A program made the translations under genes and the position numbers. Below the pieces are notes generated by a model. It saw only the letters and a program-made list of their open reading frames with translations. It made no database searches and was not told where the DNA came from. 64,000 nucleotides of DNA from Petrimonas sp. IBARAKI (GTDB lineage Bacteria > Bacteroidota > Bacteroidia > Bacteroidales > Dysgonomonadaceae). This document shows, in pieces, positions 24,877 to 33,588 of this stretch. The stretch covers positions 434,001-498,000 of the forward strand of contig AP018040.2 in assembly GCA_002356435.2 (NCBI GenBank), in the 5' to 3' direction. Every line of letters starts with the position of its first letter. Position 1 is the stretch's first letter.

Positions 24877-26949
24877 ATGAGAAAAATAGCTATATCCGTT
24901 TGTATGTTTCTGTCCGCACTTTTTGTCTCTTCGCAGGTGAATACCGACCGGGTGATGACAATTGGGAAAAATGCCCTTTACTTCGAAGACTATGTGTTGG
25001 CTATACAGTATTTCAATCAGGTGATTGGCGCCAAGCCTTACCTGGCTGACCCATATTACTTCAGGGCTATGTCGAAGTTTATGCTCGACGATTTTAAAGG
25101 TGCCGAAGAAGATGCGAACCTCTGTATCGAACGGAACCCCTATTATACGTCGGCTTATCAGCTGCGCGGGGCGGCAAGGCAGAACCAGGAGAAATACGAA
25201 CTGGCGGCTACCGATTACCAGAGGAGCCTGGAGTTTTTTCCCGAAGACCGTCTCACGTTGGTGAACATGGCCATTGTGAACGTTGAATTGGAGCATTACG
25301 ACGTGGCGGAGAAGTTTTTCGAAGTGTTGCTGCGCCGTTTCCCAGATTACGTTCCTGGATACCTTACCCGTGGACAGATGCACCTGGAGAGGAAAGACAC
25401 GCTGAAAGCACTGGCCGATTACGACAAGGCTATCGAGATTGATCCTTATACGGCACAGTCTTTTTCTGCACGCGGGCTGTTGCAATTTCAGATGAAGGAT
25501 TACAACAAGGCGCTGGCCGACCTGGATGAGGCTATCCGGTTAGATCCTTTTTTTACCGGAAATTACATCAACCGGGGATTGGTAAAATATAACCTGAACG
25601 ATCTGCGTGGGGCGATGGCCGATTACGACCGGGTGATCGAGATGGATGAGAATAACCTGATAGCACTGTTTAACCGGGGTCTGCTGCGTGCACAGGTTGC
25701 CGATAACAACCGGGCGATCAGGGATTTTGATAAAGTTATTGAAATTGAACCCGATAACACAATGGCGTACATCAACCGGGCTATGTTGCACGCAGAAATT
25801 GGAGACAATGCAAGTGCCATAGAGGATTTAAACGTCGTGCTCAACGACCATCCCGATTTTTTCACCGGATATTACATGCGGGCCGAAATGAAGCGCGAGT
25901 TGAACGATTTACGCGGAGCGGAGCGCGACTACCTGGCTGCCCGGGATGAGGAGGGCAAGGCCAAAAAACGTGCCACAACGGATGCGGAGGACGGCAGAAA
26001 GCTAGCTTCAGAATCGAAGGATACCCGCGAAGAAACGGATAAGGATATCGATAAATTTAACCTGCTAGTGGTTGCCGACAAGGAAGCATCGCAGAAAAAC
26101 CAAAGCAAATACCAACGTGAATCGCGTGGACGTGTGCAGGACCTGAACACAAAGGTGGCGCTGGAGCCTAAGTTTGTGCTGACCTATTACGATAAAGGGT
26201 TTGAAGTGAGCCGGCCGGTTTATTTCTCCGAATCAATGGAAAGAGCCAACGATCTGTTGAACCTCAGTTGGAAGCTCAAGGCGGTAAATAACGAAGCTGC
26301 ACTGAACGAGTTACAGGTGCAAACGCATTTCCGCTCCATCGATAATTTTTCGCGGCTGTTGGTGCAACGACCGGACGATGCCAGGCTCTACTTTGGCCGT
26401 GGGATGGATTTCATGCTGGTTCAGGATTACGAAAATGCATTGAAAGACATCAACCGGGCTATTGAGCTGCAGCCCGATTTCCTGCAGCCCTACTTTGTAC
26501 GTGCGGTCATTATGACCAAGCAACTTGAGCTTGACCCGTTGCTTCCCCCCGAGGCGCTTGCGCAGGAAGTTCCCGTGGGCGTAAACCCGGTCGACAGGCT
26601 GAAAGAGTTGCCTCAGATTGCCCGGGCGAAAGTACCGGAGGTCTCCACGAAGTCGTTCCGGTATGATGCAATTTTAAAGGATTATGAAACGATCCTGCGA
26701 CTTGACCCCAATTTTATTTTTGCCTACTACAACATGGCCGAAATATACAGCCTCGAAAAAGATTATCGTGCCGCGATAGACAGTTACACCAAAGCGTTAA
26801 AGATTGAACCGCAGTTTGCCGAAGCCTATTTCAACCGTGGGCTGTCGCGGCTGTCGATCGGCGAAACTGCGGTCGGGTTGGACGATCTCCGCAAGGCTGG
26901 AGAGTTGGGTATCGTGGAATCGTACAGCATCATTAAACGGATGCAGTAA
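24877..26949 (+). CDS. Exported TPR-repeat protein
   Basis: 690 residues with a signal peptide (MRKIAISVCMFLSALFVSSQ) and two blocks of tetratricopeptide repeats. The first (about 25-340) has around nine 34-residue units such as ALADYDKAIEIDPYTAQSF. The second (about 490-690) has ALKDINRAIELQPDF and AAIDSYTKALKIEPQF. Between them lies a charged, probably disordered or coiled stretch (about 345-400). TPR arrays bind proteins, so a scaffold role in the envelope is likely; the partner is unknown. It follows tsaE by 57 bases and ends 3 bases from the convergent GH95 gene. Confidence 0.85.
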   Translation: MRKIAISVCMFLSALFVSSQVNTDRVMTIGKNALYFEDYVLAIQYFNQVIGAKPYLADPYYFRAMSKFMLDDFKGAEEDANLCIERNPYYTSAYQLRGAARQNQEKYELAATDYQRSLEFFPEDRLTLVNMAIVNVELEHYDVAEKFFEVLLRRFPDYVPGYLTRGQMHLERKDTLKALADYDKAIEIDPYTAQSFSARGLLQFQMKDYNKALADLDEAIRLDPFFTGNYINRGLVKYNLNDLRGAMADYDRVIEMDENNLIALFNRGLLRAQVADNNRAIRDFDKVIEIEPDNTMAYINRAMLHAEIGDNASAIEDLNVVLNDHPDFFTGYYMRAEMKRELNDLRGAERDYLAARDEEGKAKKRATTDAEDGRKLASESKDTREETDKDIDKFNLLVVADKEASQKNQSKYQRESRGRVQDLNTKVALEPKFVLTYYDKGFEVSRPVYFSESMERANDLLNLSWKLKAVNNEAALNELQVQTHFRSIDNFSRLLVQRPDDARLYFGRGMDFMLVQDYENALKDINRAIELQPDFLQPYFVRAVIMTKQLELDPLLPPEALAQEVPVGVNPVDRLKELPQIARAKVPEVSTKSFRYDAILKDYETILRLDPNFIFAYYNMAEIYSLEKDYRAAIDSYTKALKIEPQFAEAYFNRGLSRLSIGETAVGLDDLRKAGELGIVESYSIIKRMQ

Positions 26950-26952
26950 GCG

Positions 26953-29373
26953 CTATGGGATAAATTCCAGTTTAGCCTCTTGTCCTGCTTTCAACACTAC
27001 CGATACATACCCGTTTTCGGCTGTTAATTCTTTTCCGTTCTGTTTTACCGTTGTCGCATAACCGGGAATTTTTACCTTGAATGTATTGTCGTTTAGCGCC
27101 TTAATGGTTGCAGACGACAATCGGTTGTCGCTCCAGCTTGCAGCCGCTTCGGCACCGCCACGGACACGTAGGCCTTTGAAACTTCCCGTTGGCCACTTGT
27201 CTGGCAGGGCAGGCAACAGTTGTATATAGCCGTCTTGACTTTGAATCAGCATTTCAGCAATTCCAGCAGTACCTCCCAGATTACCGTCGATCTGGAACGG
27301 CGGATGCGCGCAGAATAGGTTAGCGTACGTTCCAGACCCGCGGTGCATGTTTACTTCACTTCCGGAAGTGGGCTCCAGCAGGCTTTTAAGTAGCTTGAAA
27401 GCACGGTTCCCGTCGTACAAGCGTGCCCAGAAATTGATTTTCCATGCACGGGACCATCCGGTTCCGGCATCACCACGGCGTTCCAACGTTTCGCGAGCTG
27501 CTGCGGCCAGTTCGGGGGTAGTGTTAGGCGATATCTGATTCGACGGATACAATCCGTAGAGGTGTGAGACATGGCGGTGCTTGGGATCAACCTCCTTATA
27601 GTCCTCGAGCCACTCTTGCAAATAACCTTCGGGGCTGATCTGCATGGGAGGAAGTTTCGGCAGTGTTTCGCGGATATTGGTGGTTGTCTCGTCTTCGATA
27701 CCGAGAATTGCTGCCGCCGACAGTACGTTGGTAAACAGTTCGTTCACGATCTGAACGTCCATGGTCGGGCCCATGCATACAAAAATGCGATCGTCGCTCC
27801 CGGGCATGTAAAATGCATTCTCTGGCGATGATGACGGGGCGGTGACGAGCCATCCGTTCCTGGGTTCGGAAATCATGCTGCTGAGGAAGAACTGCGCTGC
27901 CCCGGCGAGCGTCGGGTAAACAGTGCGCAGGTATTCCTTATCCTGGGTAAAGGCATAATGCTCCCAAAGGTGTTCACAAAGCCACGCTCCTCCCGTGTTG
28001 GTCGCTCCCCACGAAGCATGTTCGCCGGGTGCCGTGAACTTCCACGGGTTGCTCATCATGTGAGCCAGCCAGCCGTTGGTCCCGTAAAACGTTTGGGCGG
28101 TAGCTTCTCCCGAAGGTACAATCGATTGGGTGAAATCGATCAGGGGTTTATGCAGTTCAGAAAGATTACATACTTCTACCGGCCAGTAGTTCATCTGTAC
28201 ATTGATATTCAGGTGGTAATCGCCGTTCCAGGGCGTCTGCACCTGGTTGGCCCACAAGCCCTGAAGGTTGAGGGGAAGCGAGTTCTCATCGGTTCCGCTG
28301 ATCATCAGGTAACGGCCATACTGAAAATAGAGTGCGGCAAATGCGGGATCATCGTCTGTCTGGAAACCGGCAAGGCGCTCGTTGGTAGGTGTGGTGTTGT
28401 CTTGTTCGCCTAACCAGAGCTCTACACGGTCGAACTTTTCTTTGTAAGCTGCTATATGCGCCTGTTTCATTTTTCCGAACGAACGTTTTTTTGCTTGTTC
28501 GAGCAAGCTGTCTACCGTCGACGTGTACTCTTTGTCGAGCATGTCGGTGGAGGTGGAAATGAGGATGACGGCCTCATCGGCATTGGCGATAGCCAGGGTA
28601 TTGGAGCCCGCGGTCAGTTCCCCGCCTTTGTTCACGATTTGTACCTTGGTAAGGTAGCGGACACCCTTATCGGTATCGTATCCATCGTTGAGCTGCCCTT
28701 CCATGATAAGGGTATTCTCTTGCACCGAAAGGGTTGCCCGTTCGGGACGGCTCAGGCTTACTTCAAATGAGACTGACCCTTTCTTATCGGCAGCCACGTG
28801 GACAGCCAGCACATCGTCGGCGTGAGAGGAGATATACTCGCGCGTAAAGGTGGTTTCACCTTTCATAAACACGGTGGATGCCACTGCGTCATTGAGCGAA
28901 AGTGTCCTCACGTAATTACCCGCATCTTCCGTTTGTGGGTAGGAGTAGTTTATGTGCAGGTCCCCCAGCATTTGAAAACAGCCGTAGGGCGCATCTTTGC
29001 TTTTTCCGCCGGAAGAACCGAGCCCGCCGCACTGGAAATGATCGTACATCATGCGTTGTGCTTCCCCGTTCTTTCCTGTAAGCAGTAACTCCCGGATTTT
29101 CGGCAGATAATTGAGTGCTTCGAGGTTCAGCGCTTCAGGGTCTTCGCTGCCCGACCACATAGTAATGTCGTTGAGCACGATAAGTTCTTTGTCAATACCG
29201 CCATCCGGCATCATACCGATACGTCCGTTGCCGAGAGGCAGGGTCTCTTCCCACGCCGCGGCAGGCGTGTTAAACCGCAGGGCGAGTTCTTGGGCCGTTT
29301 CAGCAGGTGCCGTACAGGAAAGCAATGCCGCAGCTGCAAGGAGGGAGAATAAAATTTTCATCGGATTGTTCAT
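26953..29373 (-). CDS. GH95 family glycoside hydrolase (alpha-L-fucosidase type)
   Basis: 806-residue lipoprotein (lipobox LLSC near 17-20). The N-terminal domain has WEETLPLGNGRIGMM and DITMWSGSEDPEAL. The alpha/alpha-barrel holds the family hallmark LNLQGLWANQVQTPWNGDYH followed by NINVQMNYWP (catalytic-site Asn pair) near 365-395. The conserved HRHVSHLYGLYPSNQ is near 605, and HPPFQIDGNLGGTAGI near 690 carries the candidate catalytic Asp. Most GH95 enzymes remove alpha-1,2-fucose from H-antigen glycans by inversion; a few take alpha-1,2-galactose. Fucose genes in the same cluster support fucosidase. ATG 29361 is an alternative start. It follows GH110 by 12 bases. Confidence 0.92.
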   Translation of the reverse strand: MNNPMKILFSLLAAAALLSCTAPAETAQELALRFNTPAAAWEETLPLGNGRIGMMPDGGIDKELIVLNDITMWSGSEDPEALNLEALNYLPKIRELLLTGKNGEAQRMMYDHFQCGGLGSSGGKSKDAPYGCFQMLGDLHINYSYPQTEDAGNYVRTLSLNDAVASTVFMKGETTFTREYISSHADDVLAVHVAADKKGSVSFEVSLSRPERATLSVQENTLIMEGQLNDGYDTDKGVRYLTKVQIVNKGGELTAGSNTLAIANADEAVILISTSTDMLDKEYTSTVDSLLEQAKKRSFGKMKQAHIAAYKEKFDRVELWLGEQDNTTPTNERLAGFQTDDDPAFAALYFQYGRYLMISGTDENSLPLNLQGLWANQVQTPWNGDYHLNINVQMNYWPVEVCNLSELHKPLIDFTQSIVPSGEATAQTFYGTNGWLAHMMSNPWKFTAPGEHASWGATNTGGAWLCEHLWEHYAFTQDKEYLRTVYPTLAGAAQFFLSSMISEPRNGWLVTAPSSSPENAFYMPGSDDRIFVCMGPTMDVQIVNELFTNVLSAAAILGIEDETTTNIRETLPKLPPMQISPEGYLQEWLEDYKEVDPKHRHVSHLYGLYPSNQISPNTTPELAAAARETLERRGDAGTGWSRAWKINFWARLYDGNRAFKLLKSLLEPTSGSEVNMHRGSGTYANLFCAHPPFQIDGNLGGTAGIAEMLIQSQDGYIQLLPALPDKWPTGSFKGLRVRGGAEAAASWSDNRLSSATIKALNDNTFKVKIPGYATTVKQNGKELTAENGYVSVVLKAGQEAKLEFIP

Positions 29374-29385
29374 TTAAGTGGTGGA

Positions 29386-31224
29386 TTATTTTACGGTGAC
29401 TGCATCTTCTGCCGAGTGTTCTGTCCGTATATCTTTCTCCGCATCCCATCCGTTTTCGAAGCGGTTGTTTTCGATAAGAACGTTGCTGACCCGTTCAAAG
29501 AAGAACGGATGTTTGTTCCAGTGGAACGGTTCAAACTCGGTGTTGTAACTGACGGTGTTATTCCTAAAAACCAGCCCGTCTGTCGATTTGGCATAAACGA
29601 GTGGACGGTCGAACGTTTCGAATGTATTGTTTTCGATAACAATACCCGAGTGGAAAAACTGCTGTTGATCCTTGAGGTTGGGTATTTCGGGATAGATGGA
29701 AATGACGGCGTTTGTAAACTGGTAGGTTGCCGTAAGGGCGTTGATAAACCGGTTGTTTCTAATGATCACCTCCTTGCAGGCTCCGGTTTCGTACCAGCCG
29801 TTGCAGTCTCCGCAAAGCAAGATGGCCGTCCCGTGGGTATGGTCGAAAAGGTTGTTTTCGCAGATTACCCGTTTGGGTGTGCTGAAGAGTGCACCGCGTG
29901 CACGATTGTTGCGGATGATGTTGTCGGAAAACACTACTTCGGGAGTCCACGTCAGGTTTTCAATCCCGAATTTTCCGGTTTCGGAAATTTCCTGCGGAAG
30001 TGTGGCAGCAAAGGTTATTTCAAACTCTTTTGCTCCAAATTCGGTAGGTTTATCGACAGCTTTGATCGACGTAATCGTGTTGAAGTGACTGCCTACCCGT
30101 TCCATCTTTTCCGATTCCACAAACTGTACGCTGTCTCCCGTTTCACCCCACTTGAACCCCCATGCTTGTGGATGCATATATCTGGCCTGTAGTGTGGTGT
30201 CGTTTAATCGTTTGGTGACTCTCAGGTAAGTCCCGTGTACATTTATGGCATCATCGGCCATTCCTTCATAGAGCCCGTTTTTCGAAACAATCACCCCTTT
30301 ACACGCCGAAAAGTGGGTTGCATCTGCTTGTGTGGTGAAAAACCGGGAGTCATCTTCCCCTTTCAGGCAAACGGAGAACCGGTCTAAAGTGATATTTTCA
30401 CTCATCTGTGCCAGCAGGCCCATCCCTTCGGCATAATGTACCTTAACATTCTCCAGTACGGTGTTGGTGCATTCGCTGATGAAGACGCCGGGTGTGGGAC
30501 GTTTCCACGAACGCAGGACATAGCGTTCACCCGGCGTTGTTAACTTTATCTGCTCCCATCCCTTGATGCGTAAAACATCCGGCGAAGCTTCTGTAACCGA
30601 CAGCGGGTTAAAATTTACGTCACGACGTATGTAGGTCAGGCGTTTGTCGGGCCGGAATGCCATTGAGCCCTGTGGGGTTACTTCGTAGCCTTCTCCGAGA
30701 AGGACAAGCTTTTCGGTATCGATGCGGTAATTTCCGCCGGGATAAATTTTGGCCAGCAGTTCATCTTTGCCGGGATCCACTTCGAGTATGTTGAGCTGGC
30801 GCAAGGCAGGAAGTTCAAAGTCGACGGAGAAATTTTTCAAGGTAATGTTTTGCCCTTTCAGGATGGCAAAAGGGATCATGCGTCCGTGAAAAACAAACTC
30901 CGAACCTTGTCCGTCGATGGTTACATTCTGCAGGTTTTCGAGTGCGAACCCCACCTTTTTAGGATTATCCTGGTCGTGGTTCGAGATATAGTATTCGCGT
31001 GTGAAAGCACTGTCTGGATAAAAGTCGTACCGTCCTTTCGGAATTTTAACGGTAATGTGCACGGTATCTTTCCGCGCTTGCAGTTGTCCGATCAGTTTAA
31101 CTGCCGCACCCGACGCGTCTTCTTTCGTATCGGGTTTCACACCGAATGTATACTCCGGTTGTTTTGTAGAGCATCCTGTGCAGATTATCAAGGAGATAAA
31201 GAGTAAATAGATGTTTTTTAGCAT
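29386..31224 (-). CDS. GH110 family alpha-1,3-galactosidase
   Basis: 612-residue lipoprotein (signal ending at ICTGC, Cys17) folding as a right-handed parallel beta-helix. Repeated strands such as VTIDGQGSEFVFHGRM, NTVLENVKVHYAEGMG, VIIRNNRFINAL and VLIENNRFENG mark the helix. The block DDSRFFTTQADATHF near 285-300, followed by YEGMADDAINVHGTYL near 313-330, matches GH110 enzymes of gut Bacteroides and contains the acidic residues expected in the active site. GH110 removes terminal alpha-1,3-galactose from blood-group B and linear Gal-alpha-1,3-Gal structures; which of the two cannot be told here. It is directly upstream of GH95 in one operon. Confidence 0.88.
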   Translation of the reverse strand: MLKNIYLLFISLIICTGCSTKQPEYTFGVKPDTKEDASGAAVKLIGQLQARKDTVHITVKIPKGRYDFYPDSAFTREYYISNHDQDNPKKVGFALENLQNVTIDGQGSEFVFHGRMIPFAILKGQNITLKNFSVDFELPALRQLNILEVDPGKDELLAKIYPGGNYRIDTEKLVLLGEGYEVTPQGSMAFRPDKRLTYIRRDVNFNPLSVTEASPDVLRIKGWEQIKLTTPGERYVLRSWKRPTPGVFISECTNTVLENVKVHYAEGMGLLAQMSENITLDRFSVCLKGEDDSRFFTTQADATHFSACKGVIVSKNGLYEGMADDAINVHGTYLRVTKRLNDTTLQARYMHPQAWGFKWGETGDSVQFVESEKMERVGSHFNTITSIKAVDKPTEFGAKEFEITFAATLPQEISETGKFGIENLTWTPEVVFSDNIIRNNRARGALFSTPKRVICENNLFDHTHGTAILLCGDCNGWYETGACKEVIIRNNRFINALTATYQFTNAVISIYPEIPNLKDQQQFFHSGIVIENNTFETFDRPLVYAKSTDGLVFRNNTVSYNTEFEPFHWNKHPFFFERVSNVLIENNRFENGWDAEKDIRTEHSAEDAVTVK

Positions 31225-31293
31225 AATTATTATGACGGTTTGTAACTGAGTACGCTGTATATTGTGACGGTTTATCAGAATTGATTTTTGAAC

Positions 31294-31334
31294 GAAAGAG
31301 ACTGAATGAAAGTTATTTCATAACAGTCTCTTTC
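31294..31334 (-). terminator. Long hairpin between the SusD-linked lipoprotein and GH110
   Basis: GAAAGAGACTG and CAGTCTCTTTC form an 11-bp outer stem, and ATGAAA/TTTCAT extend it inside. It lies 25 bases after the DUF5018-like gene and 70 bases before GH110. No T-run follows on the minus strand, so it may be a processing or stabilising hairpin that lowers expression of the hydrolases relative to SusC/D. Confidence 0.5.
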
Positions 31335-31359
31335 AAAAGTTAGCAGAACAAAGATAGGT

Positions 31360-31827
31360 TTATTTACTGAAAGATTCAATAATTAACTTCCATGTTTTTT
31401 TTGTTGTCTTGTCGGCTGCAATTACTTCGTAGCTCATGTTGGGCTGACTGAAGTCTGCGGGTTTTCCCAGTGCAGGAGATGTCCCTATCGGAGCGATTGT
31501 TGCTGCTGTGGAAATTGTGCAAAAACCCACAATGTTGTTCAGAGACACGTTGTTCCGAACTGCTTCAGTGAATCCCTGAGAATCTGCCTGCGGGACTGTG
31601 ATTTTACAAACAATTTCTTGTTTTTCCTTGTTTATCGCTAAATTTACGGTGAGGGGTTTCACCTTGAGTAAATCACTTGTTCCTTCTTTTTCCGACCAAC
31701 GGTATTCAAATTTGAAATTTGTAATTTCAGCGTCTTTGTATACGGGCAACTCTTCCAGCCCTGTCGTCAGACACGAGGTGAAGAAAGGGAAGAGTATTAA
31801 TAAGAATAAAAATCTATATGCTTTCAT
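31360..31827 (-). CDS. DUF5018-like lipoprotein following SusC/SusD
   Basis: About 155 residues from ATG 31827 (MKAYRFLFLLILFPFFTSC, lipobox Cys near 19). A longer start at 31860 would overlap susD and displace the signal peptide. The mature part is short and beta-rich (DAEITNFKFEYRWSEKEGT; PNMSYEVIAADKTTKKTWKL), resembling the small surface lipoproteins called DUF5018 that sit after SusD in many Bacteroidales PULs. It is probably a surface glycan-binding accessory of the first SusC/D pair. Family assignment is tentative. Confidence 0.65.
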   Translation of the reverse strand: MKAYRFLFLLILFPFFTSCLTTGLEELPVYKDAEITNFKFEYRWSEKEGTSDLLKVKPLTVNLAINKEKQEIVCKITVPQADSQGFTEAVRNNVSLNNIVGFCTISTAATIAPIGTSPALGKPADFSQPNMSYEVIAADKTTKKTWKLIIESFSK

Positions 31828-31850
31828 TTTTTTTGCTTTATGTAAGTTCT

Positions 31851-33575
31851 TTATTCCCAACCGGGATTTTGAGTTAAGTTTGGATTCTCTACCGTTTCTG
31901 TTCTGGGAACGGGAAGCAAATATCTTTTCGATGTAAAACGACGGGCGTTAGCTCCTGCCACAACAGGTACAGTAATAATTTCAAAACTCTTGCCGTCTTC
32001 AGAAATTGAAATGGCTTTTGGCGTTGAATCCAATTCGGGGATTACATCCAATCCTTCTTCTTTTCCCCAACGCAGGAGTGACCAATATCGATCGTTCTCC
32101 TGAAGAAGATCTGCGCGACGTTCTATTTTGTAATATTTCCACGTGTCAGCCAAAGATGTGCTGGGACTTAGAGCCGGCAATCCACCGTGAGTCACCCTGG
32201 TTTTGTTGATGTAATCAATGGCGGTTGCTTTAGAGCCTTCACCATTCATCCGGAGTAGCAGTTCGGCGTAATTGAGGTATGAACGGCCTAACCTCAGCAT
32301 TACATAGTGATAATTGGTTGGGACATTGTAATAGAGCCATTTATCTTCGTAGATGTTTTTACGGAACAGGTACCCGCTTTTGGTCATGTGACGGTCTTGC
32401 TGTACGTTGGAAGCATAGTTTACATTACCCCCTAATCTTGTTGTAATGAGTGAGGTGAAATACATGGTGCTGTCGCATACAATGTTCGCATGAAACCTTT
32501 TATCCCGGTTGGTGTACAGCACATTAAAAACACTGCTTTTTCCGGGTTCAAACGATTGGTAGTAAGATGTCTCACTCCAATGTTTCGCATTTCCGTCCGA
32601 GTCAATCACCAGATAGGCATCGGTGGCTTCCTGAGAAGGTGTTTTCTCTAACCAGCCTTCAAGCGGTTTGTCGAGCGGCCATTTTTCTAAAACACCCTCT
32701 TTTGCTTTGTCCCCCCCCATATTCGGAGTCAGATTTTGCATCCATGTGTTCATCATTTGGGTGTTGGTTTCAAGCCTGTAAGATGCTAAGATGATTTCGG
32801 GAGAATTCATGCCACCCGAGTAAGTATTGAACATGCTTTTATAATCATTGTCCAATGCATATGTACCCAATGCGAACAGGTCCTCGCTGGCTTTTTTACC
32901 TTGTTGATAATACCCTGCTTTGTCTGAGTTGTTTTCAAGATAAGCAGCACCTTGTAAACAAGCTTCCGCTTTTAATGCATAGGCAGCGCCTTTGCTTACT
33001 CTTCCTTTTGACACGTTGGCGGGAAGCAGGTTTGCTGCCTGGTCAAGATCTTTCAAAATGAAATCATACGTCTCTTTGATGGTTGCCGTGCGCGAAAGAT
33101 TCAAATCATCCTGCGGAGTAAGCACTTTGTCAACAATCATTATTTTACCGAACTTACGTGCTGCGGTAAAGTTTGTTACGGCGCGCAGAAAATAGGCTTC
33201 ACCCAACATAACGTTTTTATCGCTTTCGAGATAAGAAGAGTTGGTAACCCTTTCAATGATCATGTTGCATTTTCTTATGTCTTCGAATATGTTCCAGCCA
33301 AAACCTGTTTCGTTGGTGATGTTTTCCTGTACCATGTTGCTGGCAGCGCCCTGTGACGGGTTCAGGACCATGTTGTCAGACCATTCATCATCCTGAATCA
33401 ACCTGTTGTTGATGGAGTATGCATCGTTTACAAATGAGCGTGCAGTAACGGCATCAGCCCATACCAAATCCCCGGAGAACTTATCCAGAGGTTTTGTGTC
33501 CAACGCATCCTGGCAAGAGCCAAGAAGTACGGCAGACGTTATAACAATAATTTGTAAAATATTTCTTAGTTTCAT
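31851..33575 (-). CDS. SusD/RagB family glycan-binding lipoprotein (pair 1)
   Basis: 574 residues from ATG 33575 (MKLRNILQII), with lipobox LLGSC at Cys21; the open frame to 33602 overlaps susC and is rejected. The family pattern is complete: DALDTKPLDKFSG after the Cys, helical TPR-like repeats (YFLRAVTNFTAARKFG), AYALKAEACLQGAAY near 200, YLNYAELLLRMNGEG near 430, RRADLLQENDRYWSLLRWG near 490, and the final LPVPRTETVENPNLTQNPGW. SusD proteins cap the SusC barrel at the cell surface and bind the incoming oligosaccharide. It starts 13 bases after its SusC partner ends. Confidence 0.95.
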   Translation of the reverse strand: MKLRNILQIIVITSAVLLGSCQDALDTKPLDKFSGDLVWADAVTARSFVNDAYSINNRLIQDDEWSDNMVLNPSQGAASNMVQENITNETGFGWNIFEDIRKCNMIIERVTNSSYLESDKNVMLGEAYFLRAVTNFTAARKFGKIMIVDKVLTPQDDLNLSRTATIKETYDFILKDLDQAANLLPANVSKGRVSKGAAYALKAEACLQGAAYLENNSDKAGYYQQGKKASEDLFALGTYALDNDYKSMFNTYSGGMNSPEIILASYRLETNTQMMNTWMQNLTPNMGGDKAKEGVLEKWPLDKPLEGWLEKTPSQEATDAYLVIDSDGNAKHWSETSYYQSFEPGKSSVFNVLYTNRDKRFHANIVCDSTMYFTSLITTRLGGNVNYASNVQQDRHMTKSGYLFRKNIYEDKWLYYNVPTNYHYVMLRLGRSYLNYAELLLRMNGEGSKATAIDYINKTRVTHGGLPALSPSTSLADTWKYYKIERRADLLQENDRYWSLLRWGKEEGLDVIPELDSTPKAISISEDGKSFEIITVPVVAGANARRFTSKRYLLPVPRTETVENPNLTQNPGWE

Positions 33576-33588
33576 AATTCCTATGTTT

